Positions 42,498 through 51,711 of a stretch of DNA of 64,000 nt are shown in pieces; positions within the stretch are counted from its first letter, which is position 1; every line of letters starts with the position of its first letter. Source of the DNA: Stenotrophomonas sp. ASS1 (GTDB taxonomy: Bacteria > Pseudomonadota > Gammaproteobacteria > Xanthomonadales > Xanthomonadaceae); the NCBI RefSeq assembly GCF_004346925.1, contig NZ_CP031167.1, positions 248,001-312,000 on the forward strand, given 5' to 3'. Under the pieces are notes generated by a model. It did no database searches. It was not told the origin of the DNA and saw nothing but the letters and a program-made list of their open reading frames with translations. The translations under genes and the position numbers were made by a program.

Positions 42498-43193
42498 ATG
42501 CGTGGTATTGACTTCAGTTCCTGGCAGGGCGTGCTGTCCACGTTGGCCGGCCTGGTCCTGATCACCCTGCTGGGCGTGGGCATCCGCCTGCTGGTGATGC
42601 AGACCCTGCAACAGCGCCGCGAGCGCGAGAACCGGCAGATCAACGAACGGCTGCGCACGCTGATGGCGGCCTACAAGACCCTGGGCGGGTCGTTCACTGG
42701 CGAACTGGGTGTGGATCCCAGCCATCGCCGCGACCTGCGCCAGCGCGAAAATGCCGAAGGCATCGCCGAACCCCGCTCGGATCGCGCGCGCCGCATCCGC
42801 GATGCGGTTGAAGCGGCACTGTCGGACATCCTGTTGCTGGGCACCGACGAGCAGGTGCGGCTGGCCGCGCGTGCGGCCAACGAACTGGCACAGGGGCGGC
42901 CGGTGCACCTCCACGAACTGGTGGTCTCGCTGCGCGACTTCGTGCGCGAAGCGCTGGATCTGGCCCCCATCCCGACCGACCTGCAGATTCCACCGCAGGG
43001 CCCGACCCGGCCCGCTGCCAGTGGCGGTGGCAAGGGCCGCAACGATGGCGATGCCAAGGGCGGTCGTGCGGGTGGTGGCGGTGGCGGCGGCGGTGGCGGA
43101 ATGGGGGCCGGAATGGGCGGCATGGGCCTCGGCGCCGGCGCCGCACTGGGCGCCGGCCATGCCTCCGCCAGCGATGAGACGGACGCGCGCTGA
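42498..43193 (+). CDS. membrane-anchored protein with Gly-rich tail, unknown function
   Basis: A 231-residue protein starting MRGIDFSSW at 42498, with CAGGAG upstream. One N-terminal membrane helix (VLSTLAGLVLITLLGVGIRLLVM) is followed by a charged coiled-coil-like segment (QTLQQRRERENRQINERLRT), a folded-looking helical part (about 60-170) and a C-terminal tail of almost pure Gly/Ala/Met (after residue 185). The pattern resembles an anchored regulator or scaffold, but I recognise no family. Confidence 0.7.
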   Translation: MRGIDFSSWQGVLSTLAGLVLITLLGVGIRLLVMQTLQQRRERENRQINERLRTLMAAYKTLGGSFTGELGVDPSHRRDLRQRENAEGIAEPRSDRARRIRDAVEAALSDILLLGTDEQVRLAARAANELAQGRPVHLHELVVSLRDFVREALDLAPIPTDLQIPPQGPTRPAASGGGKGRNDGDAKGGRAGGGGGGGGGGMGAGMGGMGLGAGAALGAGHASASDETDAR

Positions 43194-43208
43194 GCACGTC
43201 CGCCCGGT

Positions 43209-43568
43209 TCAGCGCGTCAGCTCGTAGAGCGGCACGAACCCACCGTAGATCATCCGCGCGCCGTCGAACGGCATCGGATTCTTCGCCGGATCAAACCGCG
43301 GGTCTTCCATCATCTTCTTCATGCCGGCGTCGCGGGTCGGCTTGTCTGGCCATTCGATCCAGGAAAACACGACCGTCTCATCCGGCGTGGCTTTCACCGC
43401 GCCGAAGAAGTCGGTGGTTTTGCCGTGCGGTACGTCGTCACCCCAGCACTCGACCACGCGCAGCGCGCCGTACTCGATGAAAACGGGATCCCCTGTGCGT
43501 GCATGGGCGAGGAACTTCTCTTTGTTGGCGGTGGGCACCGCCAGGACGAAACCATCGATGTAGCTCAT
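43209..43568 (-). CDS. DUF1428-family protein (YbaA-like)
   Basis: A 119-residue small protein: MSYIDGFVLAVPTANKEKF, WGDDVPHGKTTDFFGAVKA, VVFSWIEWPDKPTRDAGMKK and FDGARMIYGGF are the DUF1428 signatures. The family has a dimeric alpha+beta barrel fold and no known role. Start chosen at 43568, where the family normally begins. Confidence 0.9.
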   Translation of the reverse strand: MSYIDGFVLAVPTANKEKFLAHARTGDPVFIEYGALRVVECWGDDVPHGKTTDFFGAVKATPDETVVFSWIEWPDKPTRDAGMKKMMEDPRFDPAKNPMPFDGARMIYGGFVPLYELTR

Positions 43569-43659
43569 TGCCTGCCTCCGGATGGACCGTGCCGCATGCA
43601 CGGCCTTCAAGTACCCGACGAACCAGGGCGCCGTGGATCGACATCCTGTGTGCGCCTGT

Positions 43660-46062
43660 TCAGCCCGGCCCGCCGGGCAGCGGCGCCAGCACCGTCTCCG
43701 GTGGCTGCTGGCCGGCCAGGTGGCGCACGAAGTAGTCCCACATGCGGTGCGTGTAGGTGGCGTCGTTGCGGAACAGTTCGTGGTCCTGCCGGGCCAGGTA
43801 CAGCAGGTCGTAGCTGCGCTGGGCCTTGTTCAGGGCGGCGGCCAGTTGCAGGGTCAGCGCCGGCGGCGCGTTCTCGTCCAGTTCGCCATAGACCAGCATC
43901 AGATGCCCACGCAGGTTGCCGGCCAACGCTGCATTGTCGAGTCCGGCAAAGGGCGCCGGCACGCCATCGGCCAGGGGTGTTGGCGGCAGCACGCCACCGA
44001 ACAGCCGGTCCATGCCGTGCAATGCACCGCCGTACATGCCCTGGAAATTGTGGCTGCCGGCCGAGGCCACGCCCACCTTGTAGAACGCCGGATAGCGCAG
44101 CAGGGCGCGCGCTGCACTGTAACCACCGAACGAATGCCCGTAGATGCCGACCCGCTGCAGGTCGATGCCCCGGTAGCGTTCGCCCAGCTGGCGCAGCGCA
44201 GCCACATGGTCATCCAGCTGCACATCTGCCCCGTGCAGGAAGCTGCTGTCATGGAACGCCTTGTCGCGGCCACCGGTGCCGCGCGCGTCGATGCTGACCA
44301 CCACGAAGCCCAGTTCGGTCAGGCTGGCGCGTGACACCGGATTCAAGGCGGACACCGCCTCGGCGTAGGTCACCGGCGCATTGCTGACGAAGGAGCCACC
44401 GTACATCGCGTCGATCACCGGAAAGCGGCCGTCATCGCGATAGTCGCGGGGCAGGTAGACGGTGGCGAAGATCGGCGTTCGCCCATCGGCGGCCAGCAGC
44501 CGCTCGCGCCGTGGGGGGCGCCAGCCGGCAGCAACGATCGCGCTGTTATCGGCTGTTTCCAGCACCATCACTTCACGGCCGTCATCGCTGGCCCGCAGCA
44601 CGGTGCGTGGTGGCTGGTCGAGACGGGAAACGGTATCCACCAGATAGCCACCGCCAGGCGACAGCGCCTGGGGGGCGCGCCCGCCGAACAACGCGCCGGT
44701 GCCAGCATCGGCCAGATGGTCGTTGCCATCGGCGGCCAGGCGCTGGACCGGTCCCCCCTGCAGCGATACACGGTACAGGCCGCGTACGTAGGGGTCGCCA
44801 CCGTCGACGCCGCCGGCGCTGAAGTACGCCCAGCCACCCGCAGCGTCCACGCCCAGCAGGTCGCGCACCGCCCATTGGCCGCGGGTGAGCTGGCGCAGCA
44901 CCTTGCCGTCGGACAGGCGGACCCGGTACAGATGGCCCCAGCCATCGCGCTGCGAGAACCACACCGCCGTGTCCTGGCCGGGCAGGATGGCCACCGCTGG
45001 CCGGTTGTAGGAATACACGTTGAGCTGCAGGCGGGTGTCGCTGGCTTCTTCCAGAACCGTGCGCAACGCACCGTTGTTGGCATCGATCTCCAGCAGACGC
45101 AGCCTGCGCGGTGCGCCGAAGTGCGCGATCACGGCATACAACCGGTCGCCGTCCCAGCCGAGTACGCCGGCTTCGCTGAGGGTGTTCCAGCCTTCCGGCA
45201 AGGCGATGTCATGCTGCTGGCCATTGCGGGTGTCGACCACATACACGCTGTCGCGCACCTGCCGGGTGTCACCCAGCACCCCCAGCTTCACCGTATGCAC
45301 GCGCGGCCGCGCGCTGTTGGCCGGGCTGCTTTCCAGATAGGGGTAGTCCTGCAGCGCGCGTTCGTCGTAGCGGATGCCGGCCACGTAGCGACCGTCCGGT
45401 GACCAGCCGACCGCGAACGGCCGCGTCGGCATCCGGCCCTGACGGCGGGGAATGCCGCGCAGGGTGAAGTCCGGCAGCACGCCATAGCCATGATTGGATT
45501 CACCGCCGCTGGTCAGCGCTCGTGCTGCCGTTCCGGGCGAGTGCAGCCACAGGTTGTGATCGCGTACCTGCAGCCAGGCATCACCGCCGGGCGATGGCAG
45601 TGCATCGGCCGCTGGCGCTGCATCCTGCGAAGGCACGCACTGCAGGCGTGGCCATTGACAGCTGATCGCCGCCTCGCCGTTGAACTGCAGGCGCAGGCCT
45701 CCATCCAGTACCTGCACGTTGTTCAAGCGCAGGCGTGGTCCGCTGGCGCCGAGAGGTGCAACCGCAGCGTCCAGCGCATCGGGTTCGAACAGGATCTGGC
45801 GTGTGGCCTGGACTGGATCGACCAGTACCGCTTGGCGCCGGCCCTGCGTGGTTTCGCGTTCGTACCAGAAGCGCCCATCGGCCAGCCAGTGGGGCAGCAC
45901 CGAAGCATTGCGCAGCGCACCGCGAAGGTGACTGTCATGCACGCGTTCGGCGCGCTGGTAGTCAGCGGCCTGCAGTGCGTGCGCAGCGTGGATCGGGAAC
46001 AGGGCAGCGCATGCCAGGAGCGCGGCGCGAACAGGCACCAGCGGCGGATCGGAAACGTACAA
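43660..46062 (-). CDS. exported S9-family (DPP-IV/prolyl oligopeptidase-like) peptidase
   Basis: An 800-residue periplasmic serine peptidase. A signal peptide (VRAALLACAALFPIHAAHA) precedes a beta-propeller region (about residues 100-520) and a C-terminal alpha/beta hydrolase with GIYGHSFGGYSAAR (nucleophile Ser), GELDENAPP (acid) and RQDHELF (His). I prefer TTG at 46062 as the start because AGGAGG lies six bases upstream and it sits just before the signal peptide; a GTG at 46095 in the same frame has no such site. It likely cleaves X-Pro or similar dipeptides. Confidence 0.88.
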   Translation of the reverse strand: MYVSDPPLVPVRAALLACAALFPIHAAHALQAADYQRAERVHDSHLRGALRNASVLPHWLADGRFWYERETTQGRRQAVLVDPVQATRQILFEPDALDAAVAPLGASGPRLRLNNVQVLDGGLRLQFNGEAAISCQWPRLQCVPSQDAAPAADALPSPGGDAWLQVRDHNLWLHSPGTAARALTSGGESNHGYGVLPDFTLRGIPRRQGRMPTRPFAVGWSPDGRYVAGIRYDERALQDYPYLESSPANSARPRVHTVKLGVLGDTRQVRDSVYVVDTRNGQQHDIALPEGWNTLSEAGVLGWDGDRLYAVIAHFGAPRRLRLLEIDANNGALRTVLEEASDTRLQLNVYSYNRPAVAILPGQDTAVWFSQRDGWGHLYRVRLSDGKVLRQLTRGQWAVRDLLGVDAAGGWAYFSAGGVDGGDPYVRGLYRVSLQGGPVQRLAADGNDHLADAGTGALFGGRAPQALSPGGGYLVDTVSRLDQPPRTVLRASDDGREVMVLETADNSAIVAAGWRPPRRERLLAADGRTPIFATVYLPRDYRDDGRFPVIDAMYGGSFVSNAPVTYAEAVSALNPVSRASLTELGFVVVSIDARGTGGRDKAFHDSSFLHGADVQLDDHVAALRQLGERYRGIDLQRVGIYGHSFGGYSAARALLRYPAFYKVGVASAGSHNFQGMYGGALHGMDRLFGGVLPPTPLADGVPAPFAGLDNAALAGNLRGHLMLVYGELDENAPPALTLQLAAALNKAQRSYDLLYLARQDHELFRNDATYTHRMWDYFVRHLAGQQPPETVLAPLPGGPG

Positions 46063-46272
46063 GGCAACCTCCTGTTGCAATCGACGACGAATCACAAATG
46101 CACGCGCGCCGCGCGCGTATGCCAGAGACAGCCTGAATCAAGGCAAAAAATTCAGCAATGCGAAGACCGCTGTTTTCAGGGAGCGTTGTGGCGAATAACG
46201 GAGAATTTACATTCCCGATGCGATGGCGCCCTGGCGCTGCTGCACACCATAAGAAAGTAAAGGTGTACCCCC

Positions 46273-46845
46273 ATGAAGAATTCGCTGATTGCTCTGGCCC
46301 TGGCCGCTGCCCTGCCGTTCACCGCCTCGGCTGCTGAGAACCTGTCGTACAACTACGCCGAAGCCGACTACGCCAAGACCGACATCGACGCGTTCAAGGC
46401 CGACGGCTGGGGCGTGAAGGGTTCGTACGGCTTCCTGCCGAACTTCCACGCTTTCGGTGAGTACAGCCGCCAGGAAATCGACCACACCAACATCAAGCTG
46501 GACCAGTGGAAGATCGGCGCCGGCTACAACGTTGAAATCGCCCCGACCACCGACTTCGTTGCCCGCGTTGCTTACCAGAAGCGCGACCAGAAGCACGGCC
46601 TGGACTTCAATGGCTACAGCGCTGAAGCCGGTATCCGCACCGCCTTCGGTGCCCACGCCGAAGTCTACGGCATGGTCGGCTACGAAGATTTCTCGAAGAA
46701 GCACGGCATCAATCCGGAAGGCCAGTGGTACGGCCGCCTGGGTGGTCAGGTCAAGCTGAACCAGAACTGGGGCCTGAACGGCGAGCTGAAGATGAACCGC
46801 GACGGCGACAAGGAATACACCGTCGGCCCGCGCTTCAGCTGGTAA
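46273..46845 (+). CDS. Ax21-family outer-membrane beta-barrel protein
   Basis: A 190-residue exported protein: signal peptide MKNSLIALALAAALPFTASA, then alternating strands NLSYNYAEADYAKTD, GWGVKGSYGFLPNFHAFGEY, FVARVAYQKRDQ, AEVYGMVGYEDF and a C-terminal YTVGPRFSW. This is the Ax21/small-barrel family of Xanthomonads. Claims that Ax21 is a secreted quorum signal were retracted, so only the outer-membrane protein nature should be carried over. It has a 177-bp upstream gap with its promoter and a terminator after it. Confidence 0.9.
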   Translation: MKNSLIALALAAALPFTASAAENLSYNYAEADYAKTDIDAFKADGWGVKGSYGFLPNFHAFGEYSRQEIDHTNIKLDQWKIGAGYNVEIAPTTDFVARVAYQKRDQKHGLDFNGYSAEAGIRTAFGAHAEVYGMVGYEDFSKKHGINPEGQWYGRLGGQVKLNQNWGLNGELKMNRDGDKEYTVGPRFSW

Positions 46846-46883
46846 TTGCTTCCTCGGCGCGCCTGCGCGCCGAAGATGCCTGG

Positions 46884-46909
46884 ACAGGCCCGGCCCATGC
46901 CGGGCCTGT
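46884..46909 (+). terminator. terminator hairpin after the Ax21 gene
   Basis: ACAGGCCCGGC and GCCGGGCCTGT pair around CCAT, followed by a short T-containing stretch. It is 38 bp after the stop. Confidence 0.75.
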
Positions 46910-47035
46910 TGCGTTTCCGGCTGGGCAAACGCTACCTGACCGTGTCGCGGCGGAAGGGCGGCATTGCAACGAATTGGATTCCGCAGGCGTCGGCTGCGCC
47001 CTAGGGTGAGTGGCCTGTTCTGCAGGAATGCAACC

Positions 47036-47770
47036 ATGCCCACGTTTCCGTCGCCCCGAGATTCTCCCTGCCGCCTGTTGCTGCTGGATCCGCACCCGCT
47101 GTTGCGGCATGGCGTGCAGGAAGTCCTGGCCCGGCAGGCGGACCTGCAGGTCGATGGAAGCTACGGTCGCAGCGGTGATCTGCTGCAGCGCCTGCAGCAG
47201 CAGGCGGCCGCGATCGATCTGCTGCTGGTCGACGCCTTGCCGATCGGTGACAGCGGGGAAGGTCTGGAACTGCTGCGGCACCTATCACGCCATTGGCCGG
47301 CAGTGCCGATCCTGGTGTTGTCCGCGCACTGCAACGCGGGTGTCGTGTCCTTGGCCCTGCAGGCCGGTGCGCGCGGATTCCTGTCCAAGGCCTGCGCGCC
47401 GCAGACGCTGCTGCGGGCAGTGAGCGTGGTCGCCCGTGGCGGACGCTTCGTGCCGCCGGAACTGCGTGCACAGTTGAACCAGTCCCGCCGGCAACGCCAG
47501 CAGCCCGTGCGTCCACCACGGTTGAGTACGCGCGAGCGCACCGTCCTGCAGTGGGTGCTGCGCGGCTGCAGCACCGGCGAGATGGCACGCCGCAGTGGGC
47601 GTACAGCCAGCACCATCAGCACGCAGAAGCGAGCGGCTTACCGCAAGCTGGGCATCCGCAACGATGGCGAGCTGTTCCGTTTCCGCCATCTGATCGACGC
47701 TGATCGAGGCGGCGTTACTCGCCCTGGTACTGCTTTTCTTCCACCAGCGCCGAACCGGCCACGCGGTTGA
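47036..47770 (+). CDS. orphan LuxR-family response regulator
   Basis: A 244-residue regulator with an N-terminal receiver and C-terminal LuxR HTH (LSTRERTVLQWVLRGCSTGE then TASTISTQKRAAYRKLGIRN). The receiver keeps a candidate phosphoacceptor Asp66 (LLLVDALPI) and Lys in FLSKACAP, but the usual acidic pair is reduced to LLLDPHP, so phosphorylation is uncertain. No sensor kinase gene is adjacent. The 3' end overlaps the convergent DUF6165 gene by 56 bp. Start ATG at 47036 with CAGGAA upstream. Confidence 0.85.
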   Translation: MPTFPSPRDSPCRLLLLDPHPLLRHGVQEVLARQADLQVDGSYGRSGDLLQRLQQQAAAIDLLLVDALPIGDSGEGLELLRHLSRHWPAVPILVLSAHCNAGVVSLALQAGARGFLSKACAPQTLLRAVSVVARGGRFVPPELRAQLNQSRRQRQQPVRPPRLSTRERTVLQWVLRGCSTGEMARRSGRTASTISTQKRAAYRKLGIRNDGELFRFRHLIDADRGGVTRPGTAFLPPAPNRPRG

Positions 47771-48104
47771 TCTCGTTCTTCACCTGCACGCGCTCGCCAT
47801 TGGTGCCATAGACACCACGCGCCAGCTGGATGAACGCATCGTCGAACACCTGGGCTGCTTCCTTGTCGCGCAGCTGGTCCTGGATATCCCACATGCGCTC
47901 GTTGATCGTCTTCAGCTGCTGCTTCAGCACGGCCAGTGCCGGCTGTGCCTGCAGCTGCTGCTGCAGCAAGGGCAGCAGGCCGTCCAGCTCGGTGCGGACG
48001 TTGGCCAGCTTGGCCACATCGTCGATGCGCTCGGCCTTGATCTCGAGAATGGTGATCTTGTCGATCAGCTCGCCGATCGATACCGGGGTCAGGATGGCGT
48101 CCAC
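47715..48104 (-). CDS. DUF6165-family protein
   Basis: A 129-residue helical protein: VDAILTPVSIGELIDKITIL, ERIDDVAKLANVRTELDGLL, INERMWDIQDQLRDKEA and AFIQLARGVYGTNGERVQVK. This matches the small family linked to LPS or glycan clusters in some genomes; its function is not known. GTG at 48104 is preferred as the start (AGGAA upstream), since residues before it look unrelated. It overlaps the LuxR gene end to end by 56 bp. Confidence 0.8.
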   Translation of the reverse strand: MDAILTPVSIGELIDKITILEIKAERIDDVAKLANVRTELDGLLPLLQQQLQAQPALAVLKQQLKTINERMWDIQDQLRDKEAAQVFDDAFIQLARGVYGTNGERVQVKNEINRVAGSALVEEKQYQGE

Positions 48105-48283
48105 GCGGTTGGTTCCTGGAAACAAGGCGCCATGATACCGCGCCGCTGGCACGCGGCCCCCGGTCCACGGGATTTACGCCGAATTTGCGCCACGGGCCCG
48201 GCAGCACCCTCGATCCGTTACGGCCACCACCTCGACACTGCGCTCCCGGCGGCGCAACCGCCTTCAACGAGGAACACAGTGCA

Positions 48284-48982
48284 GTGAACAGCAAGGGGAT
48301 GATGGCGGCAGTGGTGGCCGCCCTGGCAGGGCTGCTCGGCATCGGCAGCGCCCAGGCAAAGGTGCAGGTCAGCGGCAGTGCCGCACTGACCAGCGACTAC
48401 GTGTGGCGTGGCAGCTCGCAGAGCGATGGCGACCCGGCGGTGCAGGCGGGCGCGAAGATCTCGGTCGCATCGGGTTGGTATGCCAGCGTGTGGGGCTCCA
48501 ACGTTTCGTTCAAACCGGACAATGGCGCGCGCAGCGAGTTCGACCTGGTGGCAGGCTGGTCCGGCGCGCTGGCACCGGACTGGACACTGGATGCCAACCT
48601 GACCCGCTATGTGTATCCAGGTACCGGCCGCGCGCTGGACTGGACCGAACTCAATACCACCCTGAACTGGAAGCAGCGCGCCTGGTTGCAGATCGCGCAT
48701 TCCAACGACGCGTTGGCCGGTGGCCATCGCGGCACCTATGCCCAGCTGGGTGTGCGGGTGCCGCTGCACGAGCGGTTCCGCCTCGAAGCGGCGGTAGGCC
48801 AGTACTGGCTGGCCACCGCACAGGGGCCTGATTACCTGCATGGCCAGCTCAGTGCCATCGCCTCGCTGACCCCGGCATGGGAACTGCGCGCCACCGTGCA
48901 TGACACCGACAACGCAGCGAAGCGGCTGTTTCCGGACAATGCCGGCGGACGCTGGGAGCTGGTGCTGCAGGGCAGCTTCTAG
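48284..48982 (+). CDS. TorF-family putative porin
   Basis: A 232-residue outer-membrane protein. Start GTG at 48284 with GAGGAA upstream; signal peptide (AAVVAALAGLLGIGSAQA) and barrel strands: VQVSGSAALTSDYVWRGSSQSDGDPAVQ, WYASVWGSNVSF, FDLVAGWSG, LTRYVYPG, RAWLQIAHSN and a last strand RWELVLQGSF with terminal Phe. SxxxTSDYVWRGxSQ is the TorF (TIGR02001) signature. The stop overlaps the MFS gene stop by 4 bp on the other strand. Confidence 0.88.
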   Translation: MNSKGMMAAVVAALAGLLGIGSAQAKVQVSGSAALTSDYVWRGSSQSDGDPAVQAGAKISVASGWYASVWGSNVSFKPDNGARSEFDLVAGWSGALAPDWTLDANLTRYVYPGTGRALDWTELNTTLNWKQRAWLQIAHSNDALAGGHRGTYAQLGVRVPLHERFRLEAAVGQYWLATAQGPDYLHGQLSAIASLTPAWELRATVHDTDNAAKRLFPDNAGGRWELVLQGSF

Positions 48983-50172
48983 TCAGTCACCGAAGCCTGG
49001 CGTGCGCGCAGCGCGCCGGGCACCCACAGCAGCAGGGCCAGCACGGCCACTGCAGCACCGGCCACGCAGACCCCGGTCCAGCCGAAGCGCTGGTAGACCT
49101 GCGCCGACAGCAGCGAGCCCAGCGAACCGCCGATGAAGTAGCCGGTCATGTAGCCGGCGTTGAGCCGGTTGCGCGCCGCCGGTTGCAGTGCGTAGATCAG
49201 GTTCTGGTTGCTGACATGCAGCAGCTGCGCGGCCAGGTCCAGCACCACCACACCGGCCAGCAGTGCCAGCAGCGAGTGTGCCGACAGTCCCAGCGGCAGC
49301 CATGACAGCAGCAACAGCACCAGCGCGATGGCGGTGGCGCGTCCGGTCTGGCCGCGGTCGGACATGCGCCCGGCCAGGCCCGCAGCCAGCGTGCCGGCGG
49401 CACCGACCAGCCCGAACAGGCCGATGGTAGCGTCGCTGTAGGCGTAAGGTGGCTGCGCCAGCAGGAACGCGAGCGGGGTCCAGAAGATCGCGAACATGGC
49501 GAAGCTGCAGGCGCCCAGCAGGGTGCGCTGGCGCAGCACCGGCTCCTGCACGAACAGCACGCCGATCGAGCGCAGCAATGCGAAATAACCGAGGCCGGCG
49601 CTGTGGTGGAATCGCGGCAGGCCGCGCTGCAGCGCCAGCGCGGCCAGCACCAGGGTGCCGGCGGCGATGGCATACACCAGGCGCCAGTCGCCCAGGCTGG
49701 AAAGCAGTCCGGCCACGGTGCGCGCCAGCAGGATGCCCAGCAGCAAGCCACTCATCAATGTGCCGACCACGCGGCCACGATGTTCCGGCGCGGCCAGCGT
49801 GGCCGCAAACGGCACCAGTACCTGCGCCACCACCGAGAACAGGCCGGTGATCGCGGTGCCGACCAGCAACCAGGTCAGCGACGGTGCACAGGCACTGATC
49901 ACCAGCCCGCCTGCCGACAGCAGGCTCATCACCACGATCAGGCGGCGGCGTTCGAACAGGTCTCCCAGCGGCACCAGCAGGATCAGTCCGGCGGCATAGC
50001 TCAGCTGTGCGGCAGTGACCACCATGCCGACCTGGCCGAACGGCACGCCGAAGGCATCGGCGATGGTGTGCAGCAGTGGCTGCGCATAGTAGTTGCTGGC
50101 CACGGCCACGCCGGTAGCCACCGACATCAGCAGCACCTGCCAGCGGTGCAGAGGGGGGAGGGACGGACTCAC
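48979..50172 (-). CDS. MFS transporter (multidrug-efflux type)
   Basis: A 397-residue transporter with 12 hydrophobic segments. NYYAQPLLHTIADAFGVPFG, VPLGDLFERRRLIVVMSLL (motif A region) and LAPEHRGRVVGTLMSG-like segment APEHRGRVVGTLMSGLLLG fit the 14- and 12-TMS sugar/drug efflux branch (YdeA/AraJ-like). The divergent LysR gene 98 bp away is its probable regulator. The start is GTG at 50172 (SPSLPPLHRWQ) with GGAATA upstream. Confidence 0.87.
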   Translation of the reverse strand: MSPSLPPLHRWQVLLMSVATGVAVASNYYAQPLLHTIADAFGVPFGQVGMVVTAAQLSYAAGLILLVPLGDLFERRRLIVVMSLLSAGGLVISACAPSLTWLLVGTAITGLFSVVAQVLVPFAATLAAPEHRGRVVGTLMSGLLLGILLARTVAGLLSSLGDWRLVYAIAAGTLVLAALALQRGLPRFHHSAGLGYFALLRSIGVLFVQEPVLRQRTLLGACSFAMFAIFWTPLAFLLAQPPYAYSDATIGLFGLVGAAGTLAAGLAGRMSDRGQTGRATAIALVLLLLSWLPLGLSAHSLLALLAGVVVLDLAAQLLHVSNQNLIYALQPAARNRLNAGYMTGYFIGGSLGSLLSAQVYQRFGWTGVCVAGAAVAVLALLLWVPGALRARQASVTD

Positions 50173-50218
50173 GCGGTATTCCACAAAGCGGGATGCACAG
50201 TGTCCGCCTGCTGCGGCC

Positions 50219-50239
50219 ATGATGGAAATGAATCATCAT
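50219..50239. promoter_or_regulatory. candidate LysR binding site
   Basis: ATGATG (50219-50224) and CATCAT (50234-50239) are inverted and 9 bp apart, in the 98-bp gap between the divergent MFS and LysR genes. The spacing is near the usual T-N11-A layout of LysR-type regulators, though the repeats are simple in sequence. Confidence 0.45.
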
Positions 50240-50270
50240 CATCCATGCCATCTGGAAACGAGATAGTTGG

Positions 50271-51158
50271 ATGAATCTCAAACAGCTCGAGTTTGCCGTC
50301 GCCCTGGCCGAAGAGGGCAATTTCACCCGCGCCGCGGAACGCTGCCATGTGGTGCAGTCCGCGTTGAGCCACCAGATTGCCTACCTGGAGCAGGAACTGG
50401 GTACGCCCCTGTTCGAGCGCCTGCCGCGCCAGGTGCGGGCCACCGCCGCCGGCGAGGCGCTGCTGGTGCATGCACGCCAGGTGCTGGCCAGCCTGCGCCA
50501 CCTGCGCGCCGACGTGGCCGCCGTCACTGGCGAGGTGCGTGGCCTGCTGGCGATCGGGCAGATCTCCTCGCTGACCGACATCGATGTGGTGGCGATGCTG
50601 GCGGCCTTCCAGCAGGCGCACCCGCAGGTGGAGTTCCAGCTGCGGGTCGACAAGAGCGAGGACCTGATCGCGCAGGTGCAGTCGCGAGAGCTGGACGTGG
50701 CACTGGTCGGATTGGCGCCGTTGGCGGGGCTGGATGGGGTCTGCCACCAGATGCTGCAGGAAGAAGACCTGGTGGCGGTGCTGGCGCCGTCGCACCGTTT
50801 GGCCCGCCGCAAGCGACTGCCATTGACCGAACTGCAGGACGAGGCGCTGGTCGACTTTCCGCGCGGCACCGGTGCGCGGCGGCAGACCGACGATGCCTTC
50901 GCCGCCGCTGGCCTGCCGCATACGGTGCGCTTCGAGGTCAATCTGATGGAACTGATCGAGCGCTTCGTCCGCCATGGGCTGGCGGTTGGCATCGTGCCAG
51001 CGTTGATCGCCGACGGGTTCCAGGGGGTGGTACAGATTCCGCTGCAGCCGACCCCGACCCGCCGCGTGCACCTGGTCTGGCAGCGACTGCCGACACCGGC
51101 GGCGCGGGCGTTCGTCGAGGCCGTGCTCAGCCGCGCAGGCGCAGGCTCAGGCCCTTGA
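50271..51158 (+). CDS. LysR-family transcriptional regulator
   Basis: A 295-residue regulator. The N-terminal HTH is MNLKQLEFAVALAEEGNFTR with AAERCHVVQSALSHQIAYLE, followed by the linker GTPLFERLPRQVRATAAGEALL and an effector-binding domain (about residues 90-290). It is divergent from the MFS transporter gene, which is the usual place for a target operon. The last 32 bp overlap the convergent DUF1456 gene. Confidence 0.92.
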   Translation: MNLKQLEFAVALAEEGNFTRAAERCHVVQSALSHQIAYLEQELGTPLFERLPRQVRATAAGEALLVHARQVLASLRHLRADVAAVTGEVRGLLAIGQISSLTDIDVVAMLAAFQQAHPQVEFQLRVDKSEDLIAQVQSRELDVALVGLAPLAGLDGVCHQMLQEEDLVAVLAPSHRLARRKRLPLTELQDEALVDFPRGTGARRQTDDAFAAAGLPHTVRFEVNLMELIERFVRHGLAVGIVPALIADGFQGVVQIPLQPTPTRRVHLVWQRLPTPAARAFVEAVLSRAGAGSGP

Positions 51159-51594
51159 GGAAATTGCGCAGCATCTGGTCCAGGCAGCGCCGGTAGTTGG
51201 TGTGCCCGGGCTGGCGGAACAAGGCGCCCACTTCCGACTTGGAGACGTTGAAACCGGCGCTGGCGAAGATCTCCATCATATCGACGTCGCGCAGCTGGAA
51301 GGCGACGCGCAGCTTCTTCAGCACCAGGTTGTTGTCGATGCGGGTTTCCACCGCACGCTGAGGCTGGCTCTCATCGCGACCGCGCAGGTGCACGATCAGG
51401 CCGTCGAGGAAGTGCGCCAGCGCGCTGTCGCTCATCGCCTCGAAACCGGCTTCGTCCTCGCGGCGCAGCCAGGCTTTCACCTGTTCCGGATCCACGGCGA
51501 AGGCCGGGTCGGCCATCTGGCACAGGGTCACCACGTGGTGGTCGCCCAGGTCCAGGGAGTAGCGCACGCTGCGCAGGACATCGTTGTTGATCAT
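51127..51594 (-). CDS. DUF1456 (YehS-like) protein
   Basis: A 155-residue protein made of two similar DUF1456 repeats: MINNDVLRSVRYSLDLGDHH, with WLRREDEAGFEAMSD, and IDNNLVLKKLRVAFQLRDVD with FNVSKSEVGALFRQPGHTNY. YehS-type proteins are cytosolic, of unknown function, and carry this N-N-x-hydrophobic-R-x-R pattern twice. Start ATG at 51594. The 3' end overlaps the LysR gene. Confidence 0.9.
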   Translation of the reverse strand: MINNDVLRSVRYSLDLGDHHVVTLCQMADPAFAVDPEQVKAWLRREDEAGFEAMSDSALAHFLDGLIVHLRGRDESQPQRAVETRIDNNLVLKKLRVAFQLRDVDMMEIFASAGFNVSKSEVGALFRQPGHTNYRRCLDQMLRNFLKGLSLRLRG

Positions 51595-51711
51595 GGCCCC
51601 AATTGTACCGGTCACCCCGACAGGTGGGGCCGGATCTGGCCGATCAGGCAACGCAACCCCCGGCCGACGGTGCCAGAATGGGGGTCTGGTTTTTCCCCCT
51701 GGAGTTGCCTG

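Noticed and set aside
41475..43160. A 561-codon open frame on the minus strand
   Set aside because: It is the mirror of the Lys/Ala-rich histone-like gene and its neighbour; the repeated phenylalanine/leucine pattern is simply the complement of AAG repeats.
46273..46845. Calling the Ax21 gene a quorum-sensing signal gene
   Set aside because: The papers making that claim were retracted; the sequence shows a small outer-membrane barrel protein.
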